From Streptomyces sp. CB02980 (GTDB taxonomy: Bacteria; Actinomycetota; Actinomycetes; Streptomycetales; Streptomycetaceae), in the NCBI RefSeq assembly GCF_014451325.2, contig NZ_JACSCH020000015.1, positions 162,264 to 226,263 of the forward strand: a DNA stretch of 64,000 bases, read 5' to 3'. Of this stretch, positions 18,214-26,788 are shown piece by piece. The notes below the pieces were generated by a model. It worked only from the letters and a program-made list of their open reading frames with translations. It did not search any database and was not told the DNA's origin. Positions within the stretch are counted from its first letter, which is position 1. The number at the start of each line of letters is the position of its first letter. Both the position numbers and the translations under genes were made by a program.

Positions 18214-18786
18214 CTAGACGCCGAGTGAGGGGAGCACCACGGCGTTGACGTACGTCTTGAGGAAGGCGTGGTCGACCGGCTGGTCGTCGATCAGCGGACG
18301 GGCGATGAACGCACCGATCAGCATGTGCGGGAGGAGCTTCAGCGCCGGGTTGTCGGCGTCGACCTCGCCCCTGCGGACCGCTCGGCGCAGCACTTCGTCG
18401 AGGCCGTTCATCTCGGGTTCGATGAGCAGCTCGCGCAGCGCCCGGTGCAGGTCGGGGTTGGTGTGGACGGCATGGGCCAGACCCCGCATCAGCGCGGAGT
18501 CCCTCTCCATCTGACAGTCGTCGGACCGGTCGACGAGTTCCTGGAAGTCGCCGCGCAGCGAGCCGGTGTCGATCTGCGAGAGATCGGCGGGCTTGTTGTC
18601 GCGCAGCGCCCTGGCGACCAGCTCGGGCTTGCTCCCCCACTGGCGGTAGAGGGTGGCCTTGCTGGAGTGGGTGCGGGCGGCGACGGCGTCCATGGTGAGG
18701 GCGTCGTAGCCGACCTCTCGGAGGAGGTCGAGCACGGCTCCGTACAGCTCGGACTCACGCTCTGGGGTGAGCCTGCTGCGGGCCAT
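18214..18786 (-). CDS. TetR-family regulator of the MMPL exporter
   Basis: The 190-residue protein has an N-terminal TetR helix-turn-helix (about residues 8-55, with T-M-D-A-V-A-A-R-T-H-S-S-K-A-T-L-Y-R-Q-W) and a C-terminal ligand domain. ATG 18786 lies behind AGGAG. It is the first gene of a two-gene unit with the MMPL exporter (111-nt gap). A pair of inverted ACGAAAC-type sites directly upstream is the likely operator, so a ligand would release both genes. Confidence 0.88.
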   Translation of the reverse strand: MARSRLTPERESELYGAVLDLLREVGYDALTMDAVAARTHSSKATLYRQWGSKPELVARALRDNKPADLSQIDTGSLRGDFQELVDRSDDCQMERDSALMRGLAHAVHTNPDLHRALRELLIEPEMNGLDEVLRRAVRRGEVDADNPALKLLPHMLIGAFIARPLIDDQPVDHAFLKTYVNAVVLPSLGV

Positions 18787-18803
18787 GACCGGACTCCTGT
18801 CGA

Positions 18804-18864
18804 ACGAAACGGTTTCGTACAGTACGAAGATACCCCCGCCCTCAGCGAAACGAAACCGTTTCGT
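18804..18864. promoter_or_regulatory. Two near-palindromic TetR operator candidates
   Basis: ACGAAACGGTTTCGT at 18804-18818 and its reverse-complement form at 18850-18864 are 46 bp apart (centre to centre), in the 176-bp gap between the TetR gene and the divergent tricorn gene. The first lies 17 nt before the TetR start. Confidence 0.7.
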
Positions 18865-18962
18865 ACGTGTCCTGGACCACATCGAAGCCGAGCCACGACC
18901 ACGAAGACGCCCGCAAGCACGTACGAGTTGCCACACCCCCTTCACGCGGAAAGCATGAGGAG

Positions 18963-21900
18963 GTGAGTGACGACGTCGCGTATCTCCGTTTTCCGCACCT
19001 CCACGACGACCTGCTGTGCTTCGCCGCCGAGGACGATCTCTGGATCGCCCCGCTCGTCCCCGAGGGCCACCGCCCCGGCCGGGCATGGCGGCTCACCGTC
19101 GACCGGACGCGGGTCGGCCACCCGCGCTTCTCGCCGGACGGCCGGCAGATCGCGTACACGAACTGGCGCAGCCTCGACCCAGAGATCCATCTCGTCCCCA
19201 TCGAAGGCGGGTCCGCCCGGCGGCTCACCTACTGGGGCTCGACCGACACCCGCGTCTGCGGCTGGACTCCCCCCGACAAGGACGGCCGCTCGGACATCCT
19301 CGCCGTCTCCTCGCACGGGCAGCCCTTCTCGTACTTCTCGTGGGCCTACCACGTCCCCACCGACGGCTCCCCCGGCCTCCGCCTGCCCTGGGGCCCGGTC
19401 TCCGACATCGCCGTCACCGAGCACGACGCCTACAGGAACGCCGGCAAGGGAGCCGACGAGGGACAGGAGGCCGAGCGCCGCACCCTCCTCCTCACCGGAA
19501 AGCCGCCCCACGAGCCGGCCGCCTGGAAGCGCTACCTCGGCGGCGCCACCGGCCGCCTCTGGCTGCACGGCGAGCGGCTGCTCCCCGACATCGGCGGCCA
19601 CCTCGACTGCCCGATGGCCGTCGACGGCCGGATCGCGTTCCTCTCCGACCACGAGGGCGTCGGCAACCTCTACTCCTGCCTGCCCGACGGCACCGACCTG
19701 CTCCGGCACACCGACCACGACGAGTTCTACGCCCGGCACGCCTCCAGCGACGGACGCCGGGTCGTCTACCAGTGCGCCGGCGACCTGTGGATCGTCGACG
19801 CCCTCACCCCCGGCTCCCGCCCCCGGAAACTGGAGGTGCGGCTCGGCGGCCAGCGCGTCGGCCGGCGCCCTTACCAGGTGCCCGCCGCCCATCACATCGA
19901 CGCGGTCTCCGTCGACGAGACCGGCCGGGCCAGCGCCGTCTCCGTGCGCGGCAGCCTCTACTGGCTGACCCACCGCGACGGCCCGGCCCGCACGATCATC
20001 GACACCCCCGGCGTCCGGGTCAGGCTGCCCGAGATGCTCGGCAGCGGCGGCCAGGTCGCCTACGTCACCGACGCCGAGGGCGAGGACGCCGTCGAGGTCG
20101 CCTATCTGCCGCGCGCCAGCGGCGACCGGCCGCCCCGGCGCCTCGCCTCCGGCGACCTCGGCCGGGTCGAGGAACTGATCGCCGACCCGGACGGCGAGCG
20201 GCTCGCGATCGCCTCCCACGACGGCCGGCTCCTCCTCCTCGACGCGACGGAGGAGTCGAACGGAGAGGTCACCGAACTCATCCGGTCCGTCAACGGCCCC
20301 GTTCGCGACCTGGCCTTCTCCCCCGACGGGGCCTGGCTCACCTGGTCCCACCCGGGCATCGGCCGCTCCCTGCGCTCCATCAAGATGGCGCGGATCTCCG
20401 GCCCCGGCGCCCGGGCCGTCGTCGACGTCACCAACGGGCGCTTCGAGGACGAGAACCCCGTCTTCACCCGCGACGGCCGCTATCTCGCCTTCCTGTCCTG
20501 GCGGGGCTTCGACCCGGTGTACGACGTGCACACCGGCGACCTGTCGTTCCCGCTGGGCTGCCGCCCCTACCTGGTCCCCCTCTCCTCCGCGACACCCTCG
20601 CCGTTCGCGCTGCTCCCCGACGGGCGCCCGGCCGCCGGCGGTCTCGACCCGGCCGACGACGACACGGAGACGACCACCGACGGCACGGTCACCGTCGAGA
20701 TCGAGGGGCTCCCCGACCGGGTCACCCCCTTCCCGGTCGCCGCCTCCAAGTACTCCGGCCTCCACCCGGTCAGCGGCGGCGGTCTGGTCTGGCTGCGCTG
20801 GCCCATCTCGGGCGCACTCGGCGAGACCTTCGCCAACCCGACCGACACCTCGGGCAAGCCCACCCTGGAGCACTTCTCCATCACCAAGGCCCGCAAGAGC
20901 GAACTCGCCAAGGACCTCGACTGGTTCGCGGTCAGCGGCGACGGCACCCGGCTCGTCGTCGCCGACGAGGGCGACCTGCGGGCCGTGCCCGCCACCGAGT
21001 CCGGGGACGGCGACTCCACCGTCTATCTCGACCTGCGGCGCATCCTCCACGAGGTCGAGCCGGGCGCCGAGTGGCGGCAGGCCTTCGACGAGGCGGGCCG
21101 GATCGTCCGCGCCTACTTCTGGGAGCCCGACATGGGCGGGGTCGACTGGACGGCCGTCCTCGACCAGTACCGGCCGCTCGTCGAACGGGTCGCCTCCCCC
21201 GACGAGTTCGCCGACCTGCTCCGCGAGGTCCTCGGCGAACTGGGCACCTCCCACGCGTACGTCACCCCCGCCCGCCGCAACGAGGGACCCCCGCACTACC
21301 AGCGCCCGATGGGCCTCCTCGGCGCCAACCTCGTGCCCCGCGAGGCCGGCTGGACGGTGAAGCGCATCCTGCCCGGCGAGTCCTCCGACTCCAAGGCCCG
21401 CTCCCCGCTCGCCGGTACGGGCATCCGCGAGGGCGCCGTCCTCACCCACGTCGACGGCCGGCCCGTGGACCCGGTCACCGGCCCGTACCCGCTGCTCTCC
21501 GGCACCGGCGGCACCACCGTGGAGCTCACCTTCATCCCCGCCGAGGGCGAGGGCCGGGCCCGCCGCGTCGCCGTCGTCCCGCTGATCGACGAGCGTCCGC
21601 TGCGCTACCAGGACTGGGTGGCCAAACGCCGGGCGGTGGTACGGGAGGTCAGCGGCGGCCGCTGCGGCTACCTGCACATCCCCGACATGGGCGGCTCGGG
21701 CTGGGCCCAGTTCAACCGCGACCTGCGCATGGAGGTCTCCCGGCCGGCCCTCATCGTCGACGTACGGGGCAACGCCGGCGGCAACATCAGCGAGCTCGTC
21801 ATAGAGAAACTCACCCGCAGGATCCTCGGCTGGGACCTCACCCGCAACGCCCAGCCCGTCGCGTACGCCTCCAACGCCCCGCGCGGCCCGGTGGTCGCCC

Positions 21901-22289
21901 TCGCCGACGAGGCCACCTCCTCCGACGGCGACATGATCACCGCCGCGTTCAAGCTCCTCGGCCTGGGGCCCGTCGTCGGCCAGCGCACCTGGGGCGGAGT
22001 CGTCGGCATGACCGGCCGCCACCGCCTCGGCGACGGCACCCAGATCACGGTCCCGATGAACGCGGCCTGGTTCCCCGAGTACGGCTGGTCCCTGGAGAAC
22101 CACGGCGTCGAACCGGACCTCGCCGTCCTGCGCACCCCCCTCGACTGGGCGGAGGGCCGGCACGCCCAGCTCGACGACGCGGTCGAGGTGGCCCTCGCCC
22201 TCCTCGCGGAGACCCCGGCGGCGAGCCCCCCGGGCTACGTGGACCTCCCGGACCGCTCCCGCCCGAAACTGCCACCGCGAGCCCCTTAG
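18963..22289 (+). CDS. Tricorn protease homologue (S41 family)
   Basis: This 1108-residue protein follows tricorn architecture: two N-terminal beta-propellers (about 1-640), a helical core domain, a PDZ domain (about 800-890) and an S41 serine protease core. Active-site residues can be matched to the archaeal enzyme: S763-H764 (G-T-S-H), nucleophile S987 with D988 (T-S-S-D-G-D) and E1050 (N-H-G-V-E-P-D). It trims peptides released by other cytoplasmic proteases. The GTG start follows GAGGAG very closely and aligns with the usual start of Streptomyces homologues. It is transcribed away from the TetR gene. Confidence 0.93.
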   Translation: MSDDVAYLRFPHLHDDLLCFAAEDDLWIAPLVPEGHRPGRAWRLTVDRTRVGHPRFSPDGRQIAYTNWRSLDPEIHLVPIEGGSARRLTYWGSTDTRVCGWTPPDKDGRSDILAVSSHGQPFSYFSWAYHVPTDGSPGLRLPWGPVSDIAVTEHDAYRNAGKGADEGQEAERRTLLLTGKPPHEPAAWKRYLGGATGRLWLHGERLLPDIGGHLDCPMAVDGRIAFLSDHEGVGNLYSCLPDGTDLLRHTDHDEFYARHASSDGRRVVYQCAGDLWIVDALTPGSRPRKLEVRLGGQRVGRRPYQVPAAHHIDAVSVDETGRASAVSVRGSLYWLTHRDGPARTIIDTPGVRVRLPEMLGSGGQVAYVTDAEGEDAVEVAYLPRASGDRPPRRLASGDLGRVEELIADPDGERLAIASHDGRLLLLDATEESNGEVTELIRSVNGPVRDLAFSPDGAWLTWSHPGIGRSLRSIKMARISGPGARAVVDVTNGRFEDENPVFTRDGRYLAFLSWRGFDPVYDVHTGDLSFPLGCRPYLVPLSSATPSPFALLPDGRPAAGGLDPADDDTETTTDGTVTVEIEGLPDRVTPFPVAASKYSGLHPVSGGGLVWLRWPISGALGETFANPTDTSGKPTLEHFSITKARKSELAKDLDWFAVSGDGTRLVVADEGDLRAVPATESGDGDSTVYLDLRRILHEVEPGAEWRQAFDEAGRIVRAYFWEPDMGGVDWTAVLDQYRPLVERVASPDEFADLLREVLGELGTSHAYVTPARRNEGPPHYQRPMGLLGANLVPREAGWTVKRILPGESSDSKARSPLAGTGIREGAVLTHVDGRPVDPVTGPYPLLSGTGGTTVELTFIPAEGEGRARRVAVVPLIDERPLRYQDWVAKRRAVVREVSGGRCGYLHIPDMGGSGWAQFNRDLRMEVSRPALIVDVRGNAGGNISELVIEKLTRRILGWDLTRNAQPVAYASNAPRGPVVALADEATSSDGDMITAAFKLLGLGPVVGQRTWGGVVGMTGRHRLGDGTQITVPMNAAWFPEYGWSLENHGVEPDLAVLRTPLDWAEGRHAQLDDAVEVALALLAETPAASPPGYVDLPDRSRPKLPPRAP

Positions 22290-22295
22290 GCCCTG

Positions 22296-22332
22296 GGGGG
22301 TGTCTTGCCGGCCTGATCGGCAAGACACCCCC
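22296..22332. terminator. Bidirectional terminator between tricorn and GNAT genes
   Basis: A perfect 15-bp stem (22296-22310 and 22318-22332, 7-nt loop) sits between two convergent genes and touches the GNAT stop codon. It can serve both strands. Confidence 0.85.
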
Positions 22333-22829
22333 TAGCGGAAGGCCAGTTCCCCAAGGTCCAACTCGTAGGCGGTCCCCGCCTCGCCGCCGAGCGTGACGCT
22401 GCCGACCGCGCCGAAGCCGACCCGCCCGAGCACGGCCCTCGACCCCGCGTTGTCGAGGGTCGTGACGGCGGTCAGCCGGCTCAGCCCGTACGACTCGCGC
22501 GCCAGTCGGCACACCTCCCGCACCCCGGCCGTCGCCACTCCGCGCCCGGTCGCCTTCTCGGCCACCCGGTAGCCCAGCTCGGCCTCCCCGTCGACGAGGT
22601 CGATCAGGTTGAACCGCCCGAGGATCTCGCCGCCCTCCCCCACGAGCACGTGGAAGCGGATGGTCCCGGCCTCCTGCTCGTCGAGCAGCGCCCGGTGCCG
22701 CTCCGCGAAGTCGGTGAAGTACGCGTCCCCCCGGTCGGGCACGGACGCGGCGAAGTACCCCCGGTTCTCCCGCTCGAAGGCGAGCAGGGCGGAGGCGTGA
22801 TCGGATCGCAGTCGCTCAAGTACGGCCAT
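22332..22829 (-). CDS. GNAT-family N-acetyltransferase (RimJ-like)
   Basis: The 165-residue protein shows the GNAT fold: beta strands around G-E-I-L-G-R-F-N-L, then E-L-G-Y-R-V and the acetyl-CoA loop A-T-G-R-G-V-A-T-A (near residue 104), then the C-terminal N-A-G-S-R-A-V-L block. It resembles ribosomal-protein or small-molecule acetyltransferases. The substrate is unknown. ATG 22829 has no ribosome site but a TACGGT box 7 nt upstream, so it is probably leaderless. Confidence 0.82.
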   Translation of the reverse strand: MAVLERLRSDHASALLAFERENRGYFAASVPDRGDAYFTDFAERHRALLDEQEAGTIRFHVLVGEGGEILGRFNLIDLVDGEAELGYRVAEKATGRGVATAGVREVCRLARESYGLSRLTAVTTLDNAGSRAVLGRVGFGAVGSVTLGGEAGTAYELDLGELAFR

Positions 22830-22836
22830 GGGCGCC

Positions 22837-22842
22837 ACCGTA
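22837..22842 (-). promoter_or_regulatory. -10 box (TACGGT) for the leaderless GNAT gene
   Basis: TACGGT on the minus strand ends exactly 7 nt before ATG 22829. Confidence 0.55.
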
Positions 22843-22900
22843 CGAACATCCGGCGCCCGGTGCGTACGACTTTTCGGCCCGTCATGATCGCGCACACGCG

Positions 22901-22930
22901 GAGGCGCACCCGGCATACCGGGTGCGCCTC
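22901..22930 (-). terminator. Terminator after the CsbD gene
   Basis: A 13-bp perfect stem (22901-22913 and 22918-22930) with a 4-nt loop lies 29 nt beyond the CsbD stop. Confidence 0.75.
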
Positions 22931-22958
22931 GCTCGACACAGCACGCGAAGAAGGCGTG

Positions 22959-23144
22959 TCAGGCGTCGTAGTCCTGGTCGAGACGGTCCTGGGCCTCCTG
23001 CTGGGCCCTGCGCGTCTCCTCGTCGGTGCGGCCGCGGCCCTGGGAGGCGCGCTCGGACGCCTCGTCCTTCGCCTTGCCCATGGCCTGCTTGGCCTGCTGC
23101 TTCAGCTGCTCCGACTTGTCCTTGAACTGTTCTGCCTTGCCCAT
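22959..23144 (-). CDS. CsbD-family stress protein
   Basis: A 61-residue hydrophilic, Lys/Gln/Asp-rich protein with the CsbD pattern G-K-A-x-x-F-K-D-K-x-x-x-x-K-x-x-A-K-x-A-x-G-K-A. CsbD-like proteins are small general-stress proteins, often under SigB-type sigma factors, of unknown molecular function. ATG 23144 is preceded by AGGAG. It is a single-gene unit ended by a hairpin; I could not identify a convincing SigB-type promoter in the 176-bp upstream gap. Confidence 0.85.
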   Translation of the reverse strand: MGKAEQFKDKSEQLKQQAKQAMGKAKDEASERASQGRGRTDEETRRAQQEAQDRLDQDYDA

Positions 23145-23320
23145 GAAGGTTCACTCCTAGACGGGTGAGAGGGGGCGGAGGCGATGTGCCTCCTGGGCCT
23201 CGACCAGCCTTGCACGAGCGAACATTCCACGCATTTCGATCAGTTACGGACGGCTACCACGCGGGGAGCCGCCGGCCGCCGCGCGGCGGGGTCCCCTCCC
23301 GCCGGGCGGCCGCGGCCCCG

Positions 23321-24211
23321 TCAGCGCGCCGCCGAACCGCCCGTCCGCGCCTCCTCGTCGGCGGCGCCGCCCGCGCCCACCAGACCCTTGGAGACCGAGC
23401 CGAGGCGCGGCTCGAAGCGCCTCATCTCGCGCTGCCCGACGGTCGCGATCATCCCCGGCAGGTAGCCGCGGACCGACTGCATCCCGCGCAGCCACCACTG
23501 CGCGTAGACGTGCGCGGAGCGCCGCTCGATGCCCGCGACGATCCGGTCGACGGCCGGGCCGAGGGGGTACGTGCGGTTCGCCGGCCACGGCAGCCGCTGG
23601 CGCAGCTCCCGCATCACGTCGTCCTCGTCGGCACCCCGCACCATGTCCGTGTCGGTCCAGGAGAGGTAGCCGACGCCGACCTTCACCCCCTTGTACGCGA
23701 CCTCGGCGCGCAGGCTGTGCGCGAAGGCCTCGACGCCCGACTTGGACGCGCAGTACGCCGTCATCATCGGAGCGGGGGTCAGCGCGGCGAGCGAGGCGAT
23801 CTGGAGGAAGTACCCCCGCGACTCCATGAGGACCGGCAGGAACGCCCGTCCCGTCACCGCGCCGCCGATCAGGTTGACCTCGATGACCCGCCGCCAGGCT
23901 GCCGGGTCGGAGTCCACGAAGGGACCGCCCGCCGCGACACCGGCGTTGGCGACGACGATGTCGACCTTCCCGAACCGCTCCTTCACCTCGGCCGCGACCC
24001 TGGCCATCGCCTCGTGGTCGGTGACGTCGGCGTGCCACCAGTCGGCCTCGGTGTGCAGCCGCCCGGCGACCTCCTTGAGCTGCTCCGGCTCCAGGCCAAC
24101 GAGCGCGATCCTCGCGCCGCGCGCGGACAGCTTGCGGGCGAGGAGCTCCCCGACGCCGCGGGCACCTCCGGTGACGACCGCGACCTGTCCTTCCAGGCTC
24201 ACCCGGCTCAT
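23321..24211 (-). CDS. SDR-family oxidoreductase (last gene of the BVMO operon)
   Basis: The 296-residue classical short-chain dehydrogenase has the nucleotide motif T-G-G-A-R-G-V-G (residues 14-21), N-A-G near 90, catalytic Ser in Q-I-A-S-L and Y-C-A-S-K near 157. A C-terminal tail of about 60 residues goes beyond the core fold. ATG 24211 overlaps the stop of the hydrolase gene (ATGA), so translation is coupled. In the operon context it probably oxidises or reduces an alcohol/ketone feeding the Baeyer-Villiger enzyme encoded two genes upstream. Confidence 0.88.
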   Translation of the reverse strand: MSRVSLEGQVAVVTGGARGVGELLARKLSARGARIALVGLEPEQLKEVAGRLHTEADWWHADVTDHEAMARVAAEVKERFGKVDIVVANAGVAAGGPFVDSDPAAWRRVIEVNLIGGAVTGRAFLPVLMESRGYFLQIASLAALTPAPMMTAYCASKSGVEAFAHSLRAEVAYKGVKVGVGYLSWTDTDMVRGADEDDVMRELRQRLPWPANRTYPLGPAVDRIVAGIERRSAHVYAQWWLRGMQSVRGYLPGMIATVGQREMRRFEPRLGSVSKGLVGAGGAADEEARTGGSAAR

Positions 24212-25113
24212 GCCTTCTCCTTCACTTCCAGGTACGTGTCGGTCAGTTCGCGGATCCTTGCGGTGACGGCCTCGGGGGCCTCCACAGGTGTCATATGCCC
24301 CATACCTGCCAGTTCGAGCAGTCCCACGCACTGCGGAAGGGCCTCGGCCATGGCGCGGGAGTGGACGGGCGGGGTGAGCCGGTCGGCGGTGCCGACCACG
24401 ACCGCGACGGGCAGGTCGAGCCCCCGCAGGCCCGCCTCCAGGTCGAGCCCGGAGAGGACCCTGGACCAGCCGACGCGGGCCCCGCGCGGGCAGGCGTGCA
24501 CGATCCGGGCGCAGGCGTCGACCCGCTCGGGCGCCGAACCGGGGCCCATCGTCGCGTACTTGAGGATCTTCTTCGAGACGGCGTTGACGGGCCCGAGCGG
24601 CGCCTTCGCGCCGAGGACGCCCCGGGTCAGCCGGGTGCGCCGGTCGCTCGGCCGGCCCGGGACGACGGTGGCCTCGGCGGTGAGCCGCGAGGGCCCGGTG
24701 GAGCAGAGCAGCGCGGCCGCCGCGTGCTCCCGGAAGCCCGGCCGGTCGGCCGCGGCCATGAGGGTCATGCCGCCCATGGAGTGACCGGCGAGGACGGCCT
24801 TCTCACCGGGGGCGAGTGTGCTCGCGAGGACCGCTTCGAGGTCGTCGGCGAGAGCGCGGGTGGCGTATCCGGAGGGCCCGGCGGGGGCCGGGGACCGGCC
24901 GTGGCCGCGCTGGTCGTAGGCGATGACCCGGTGGTCGGCGGCGAGGGCCCGTATCTGCTCGGCCCAGAACGCGATCGAGCAGGTCCAGCCGTGGGCGAGG
25001 ACGACGACGGGCGCGCCCTCGGGGCCGTACACCTCGACGTGGATCCTGGCGCCGTCGGCGGAGACGGCGGTGAGCTCCCGGGGCGAGGTCGGTGAGGTCA
25101 GGTGCCGGCTCAC
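24208..25113 (-). CDS. Alpha/beta hydrolase
   Basis: The 301-residue protein has the alpha/beta hydrolase triad: nucleophile Ser in G-H-S-M-G-G (near residue 111), Asp in G-T-A-D-R-L-T and His in G-M-G-H-M-T near the C-terminus. The oxyanion segment is L-A-H-G-W-T. GTG 25113 overlaps the stop of the monooxygenase gene (GTGA) and the SDR start overlaps this gene's stop, so the three genes form one tight operon. It likely opens the ester or lactone made by the monooxygenase. Confidence 0.88.
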   Translation of the reverse strand: MSRHLTSPTSPRELTAVSADGARIHVEVYGPEGAPVVVLAHGWTCSIAFWAEQIRALAADHRVIAYDQRGHGRSPAPAGPSGYATRALADDLEAVLASTLAPGEKAVLAGHSMGGMTLMAAADRPGFREHAAAALLCSTGPSRLTAEATVVPGRPSDRRTRLTRGVLGAKAPLGPVNAVSKKILKYATMGPGSAPERVDACARIVHACPRGARVGWSRVLSGLDLEAGLRGLDLPVAVVVGTADRLTPPVHSRAMAEALPQCVGLLELAGMGHMTPVEAPEAVTARIRELTDTYLEVKEKA

Positions 25114-26657
25114 GTGGCGGCCTCCTTCTTGCGGGAGGCGGTACGGGGCTTCGCAGCGGCGGTCTCCCCGGCGGCCTTCACGGGCTTGGGCGCGCGGATG
25201 ACCTCGTACTCGGAGAGGTCGACCTGCCGGGTCTCGCGCCGGAACTCGCCGGTCGTGCCCGGCCACAGCGTGGTGTTGCGCCCGTTGGCGTCGAGGTACC
25301 AGCTCTCGCAGCCGCCCGCCTTCCAGACCGTCCGCTCCATCCGGGCCTGCACCTTGCGGTTCCAGGCGCCGACGGCGGAGGGCCGGACGGCGAGGGCCGC
25401 GCGCCCTCCGAGCACGTCGAGCTGGCGCAGGTAGTCGGCCATGTAGTTCAGCTGGGACTCGATCATCAGGATCATCGAGGAGTTCCCGAGGCCCGTGTTG
25501 GGGCCGATGACGGTCATGAAGTTGGGGAATCCGGCGGCGGTGGCGCCGCGCAGCGCCTCCATGCCGCCCTTCCAGGTCTCGGCGAGCGTCTTGCCCTCGG
25601 CGCCGACGACCCGCTCGGCGATCGGCATGTCGGTGACGTGGAAGCCGGTGCCGAAGACGATCGCGTCGACCTCGGTCTCGGTGCCGTCGGCGGCGACCAC
25701 GGTCGAGCCGCGGACCTCGCGCAGGCCGGAGGCGACGACGTCGACGTTGGGCTGCGCGATCGCCGGGTAGTACGTGCTGGAGAGCAGGATGCGCTTGCAG
25801 CCGATGCGGTACGAGGGGGTCAGCTTGGCCCGCAGGACCGGGTCCTTGACGGCCTTCGCGATGTTGGCCTTGGCGAGCTTCTCGATGAGCCCGAGTTCGT
25901 TCGGGTGCTTGGTGAAGGCGCCGACCTGGAGTTCGCGGATGCCCCAGAGGAGCCCGCGGCGCAGGGTGCCGGTGACGGGCAGGGCGCGGTGGAGCCAGCG
26001 CTCGGGGCCGCTGATGGCCCGGTCCATGCGGCGCATGACCCACGGGGGCGTGCGCTGGAAGAGGGTCAGCTTCCCGACCTGCGGCTGGATCGCGGGCACG
26101 ATCTGGATGGCGGAGGCGCCGGTGCCGATCATGGCGACGCGCTTGCCGGTGAGGTCGTAGTCGTGGTCCCAGCGGGCCGAGTGGAAGACCTTGCCGGGGA
26201 AGTCGGCGATGCCGGGGACGTCCGGGATCTTGGGGTCGGAGAGGGGGCCGGTCGCGGAGACGACGACCTCGGCGCTGAAGGAGCCCTGGCTGGTCTCGAT
26301 CTCCCAGCGGAGCGCCTCGGCGTCCCACTCCATCCGCACGACCTCGTGGTTCAGTCGCAGGTGGGGGCGGATGCCGAAGGTGTCGGTGACGTGCTCCAGG
26401 TACGCGCGGATGTGGCGCTGTCCTGAGAAGGTCCGCGGCCAGTCGGGGTTGGGCGCGAAGGAGAAGGAGTAGAGGTGGGAGGGGACGTCGCAGGCGCAGC
26501 CGGGGTAGCTGTTGTCCCGCCACGTGCCGCCCACGGAGTCGGCCCGCTCCAGGACCACGAAGTCGGTGATCCCCTCGCGGCGCAGCCGGACGGCGGCGCC
26601 GAGGCCACCGAATCCCGATCCGATCACCGCCACACGTACCTGCTCGTGCTTCGCCAT
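25110..26657 (-). CDS. Baeyer-Villiger-type flavin monooxygenase
   Basis: The 515-residue enzyme has the FAD motif G13-x-G-x-x-G18, the Baeyer-Villiger fingerprint F-x-G-x-x-x-H-x-x-x-W (F-P-G-K-V-F-H-S-A-R-W, near residue 160) and a second NADPH motif G-T-G-A-S-A-I. It inserts oxygen next to a ketone to give an ester or lactone. ATG 26657 follows GGGAGG. It is the first gene of the monooxygenase-hydrolase-SDR operon, divergent from a MerR regulator. The same enzyme trio, from memory, makes up part of the mymA operon of Mycobacterium tuberculosis. The tail is Ala/Lys-rich. Confidence 0.9.
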   Translation of the reverse strand: MAKHEQVRVAVIGSGFGGLGAAVRLRREGITDFVVLERADSVGGTWRDNSYPGCACDVPSHLYSFSFAPNPDWPRTFSGQRHIRAYLEHVTDTFGIRPHLRLNHEVVRMEWDAEALRWEIETSQGSFSAEVVVSATGPLSDPKIPDVPGIADFPGKVFHSARWDHDYDLTGKRVAMIGTGASAIQIVPAIQPQVGKLTLFQRTPPWVMRRMDRAISGPERWLHRALPVTGTLRRGLLWGIRELQVGAFTKHPNELGLIEKLAKANIAKAVKDPVLRAKLTPSYRIGCKRILLSSTYYPAIAQPNVDVVASGLREVRGSTVVAADGTETEVDAIVFGTGFHVTDMPIAERVVGAEGKTLAETWKGGMEALRGATAAGFPNFMTVIGPNTGLGNSSMILMIESQLNYMADYLRQLDVLGGRAALAVRPSAVGAWNRKVQARMERTVWKAGGCESWYLDANGRNTTLWPGTTGEFRRETRQVDLSEYEVIRAPKPVKAAGETAAAKPRTASRKKEAAT

Positions 26658-26727
26658 GCCGCCTCCCGCGTGCCCGGCCAATCACGCCAGCAATCACTGG
26701 CACAGTCGGGACTGTAGAGCAGCTCCA

Positions 26728-26770
26728 TACCGAGCGGTAGGGGTCGGGCGAGGGAAAGTTACCGGCGGTA
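26728..26770. promoter_or_regulatory. Two TACCG-N1/2-CGGTA palindromes in a divergent promoter
   Basis: TACCG-AG-CGGTA (26728-26739) and TACCG-G-CGGTA (26760-26770) are 32 bp apart between the monooxygenase operon and the MerR gene. They are the best operator candidates for control of the operon. Confidence 0.6.
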
Positions 26771-26775
26771 CAACA

Positions 26776-26781
26776 TAGGCT
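26776..26781 (+). promoter_or_regulatory. -10 box (TAGGCT) for the leaderless MerR gene
   Basis: TAGGCT ends exactly 7 nt before GTG 26789; the second operator candidate is 5 nt upstream of it. Confidence 0.5.
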
Positions 26782-26788
26782 GGCGTCC

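Noticed and set aside
16024..18228. A 734-codon open frame on the plus strand opposite the MMPL gene
   Set aside because: Its product is a His/Asp/Gly/Arg-rich shadow with no recognisable domain. High third-position GC leaves antisense frames open; the MMPL frame has full family motifs.
18942..22328. An 1128-codon open frame antisense to tricorn
   Set aside because: Composition is Gly/Val/Ala/Asp-rich without motifs, while the plus strand encodes tricorn with all active-site residues.
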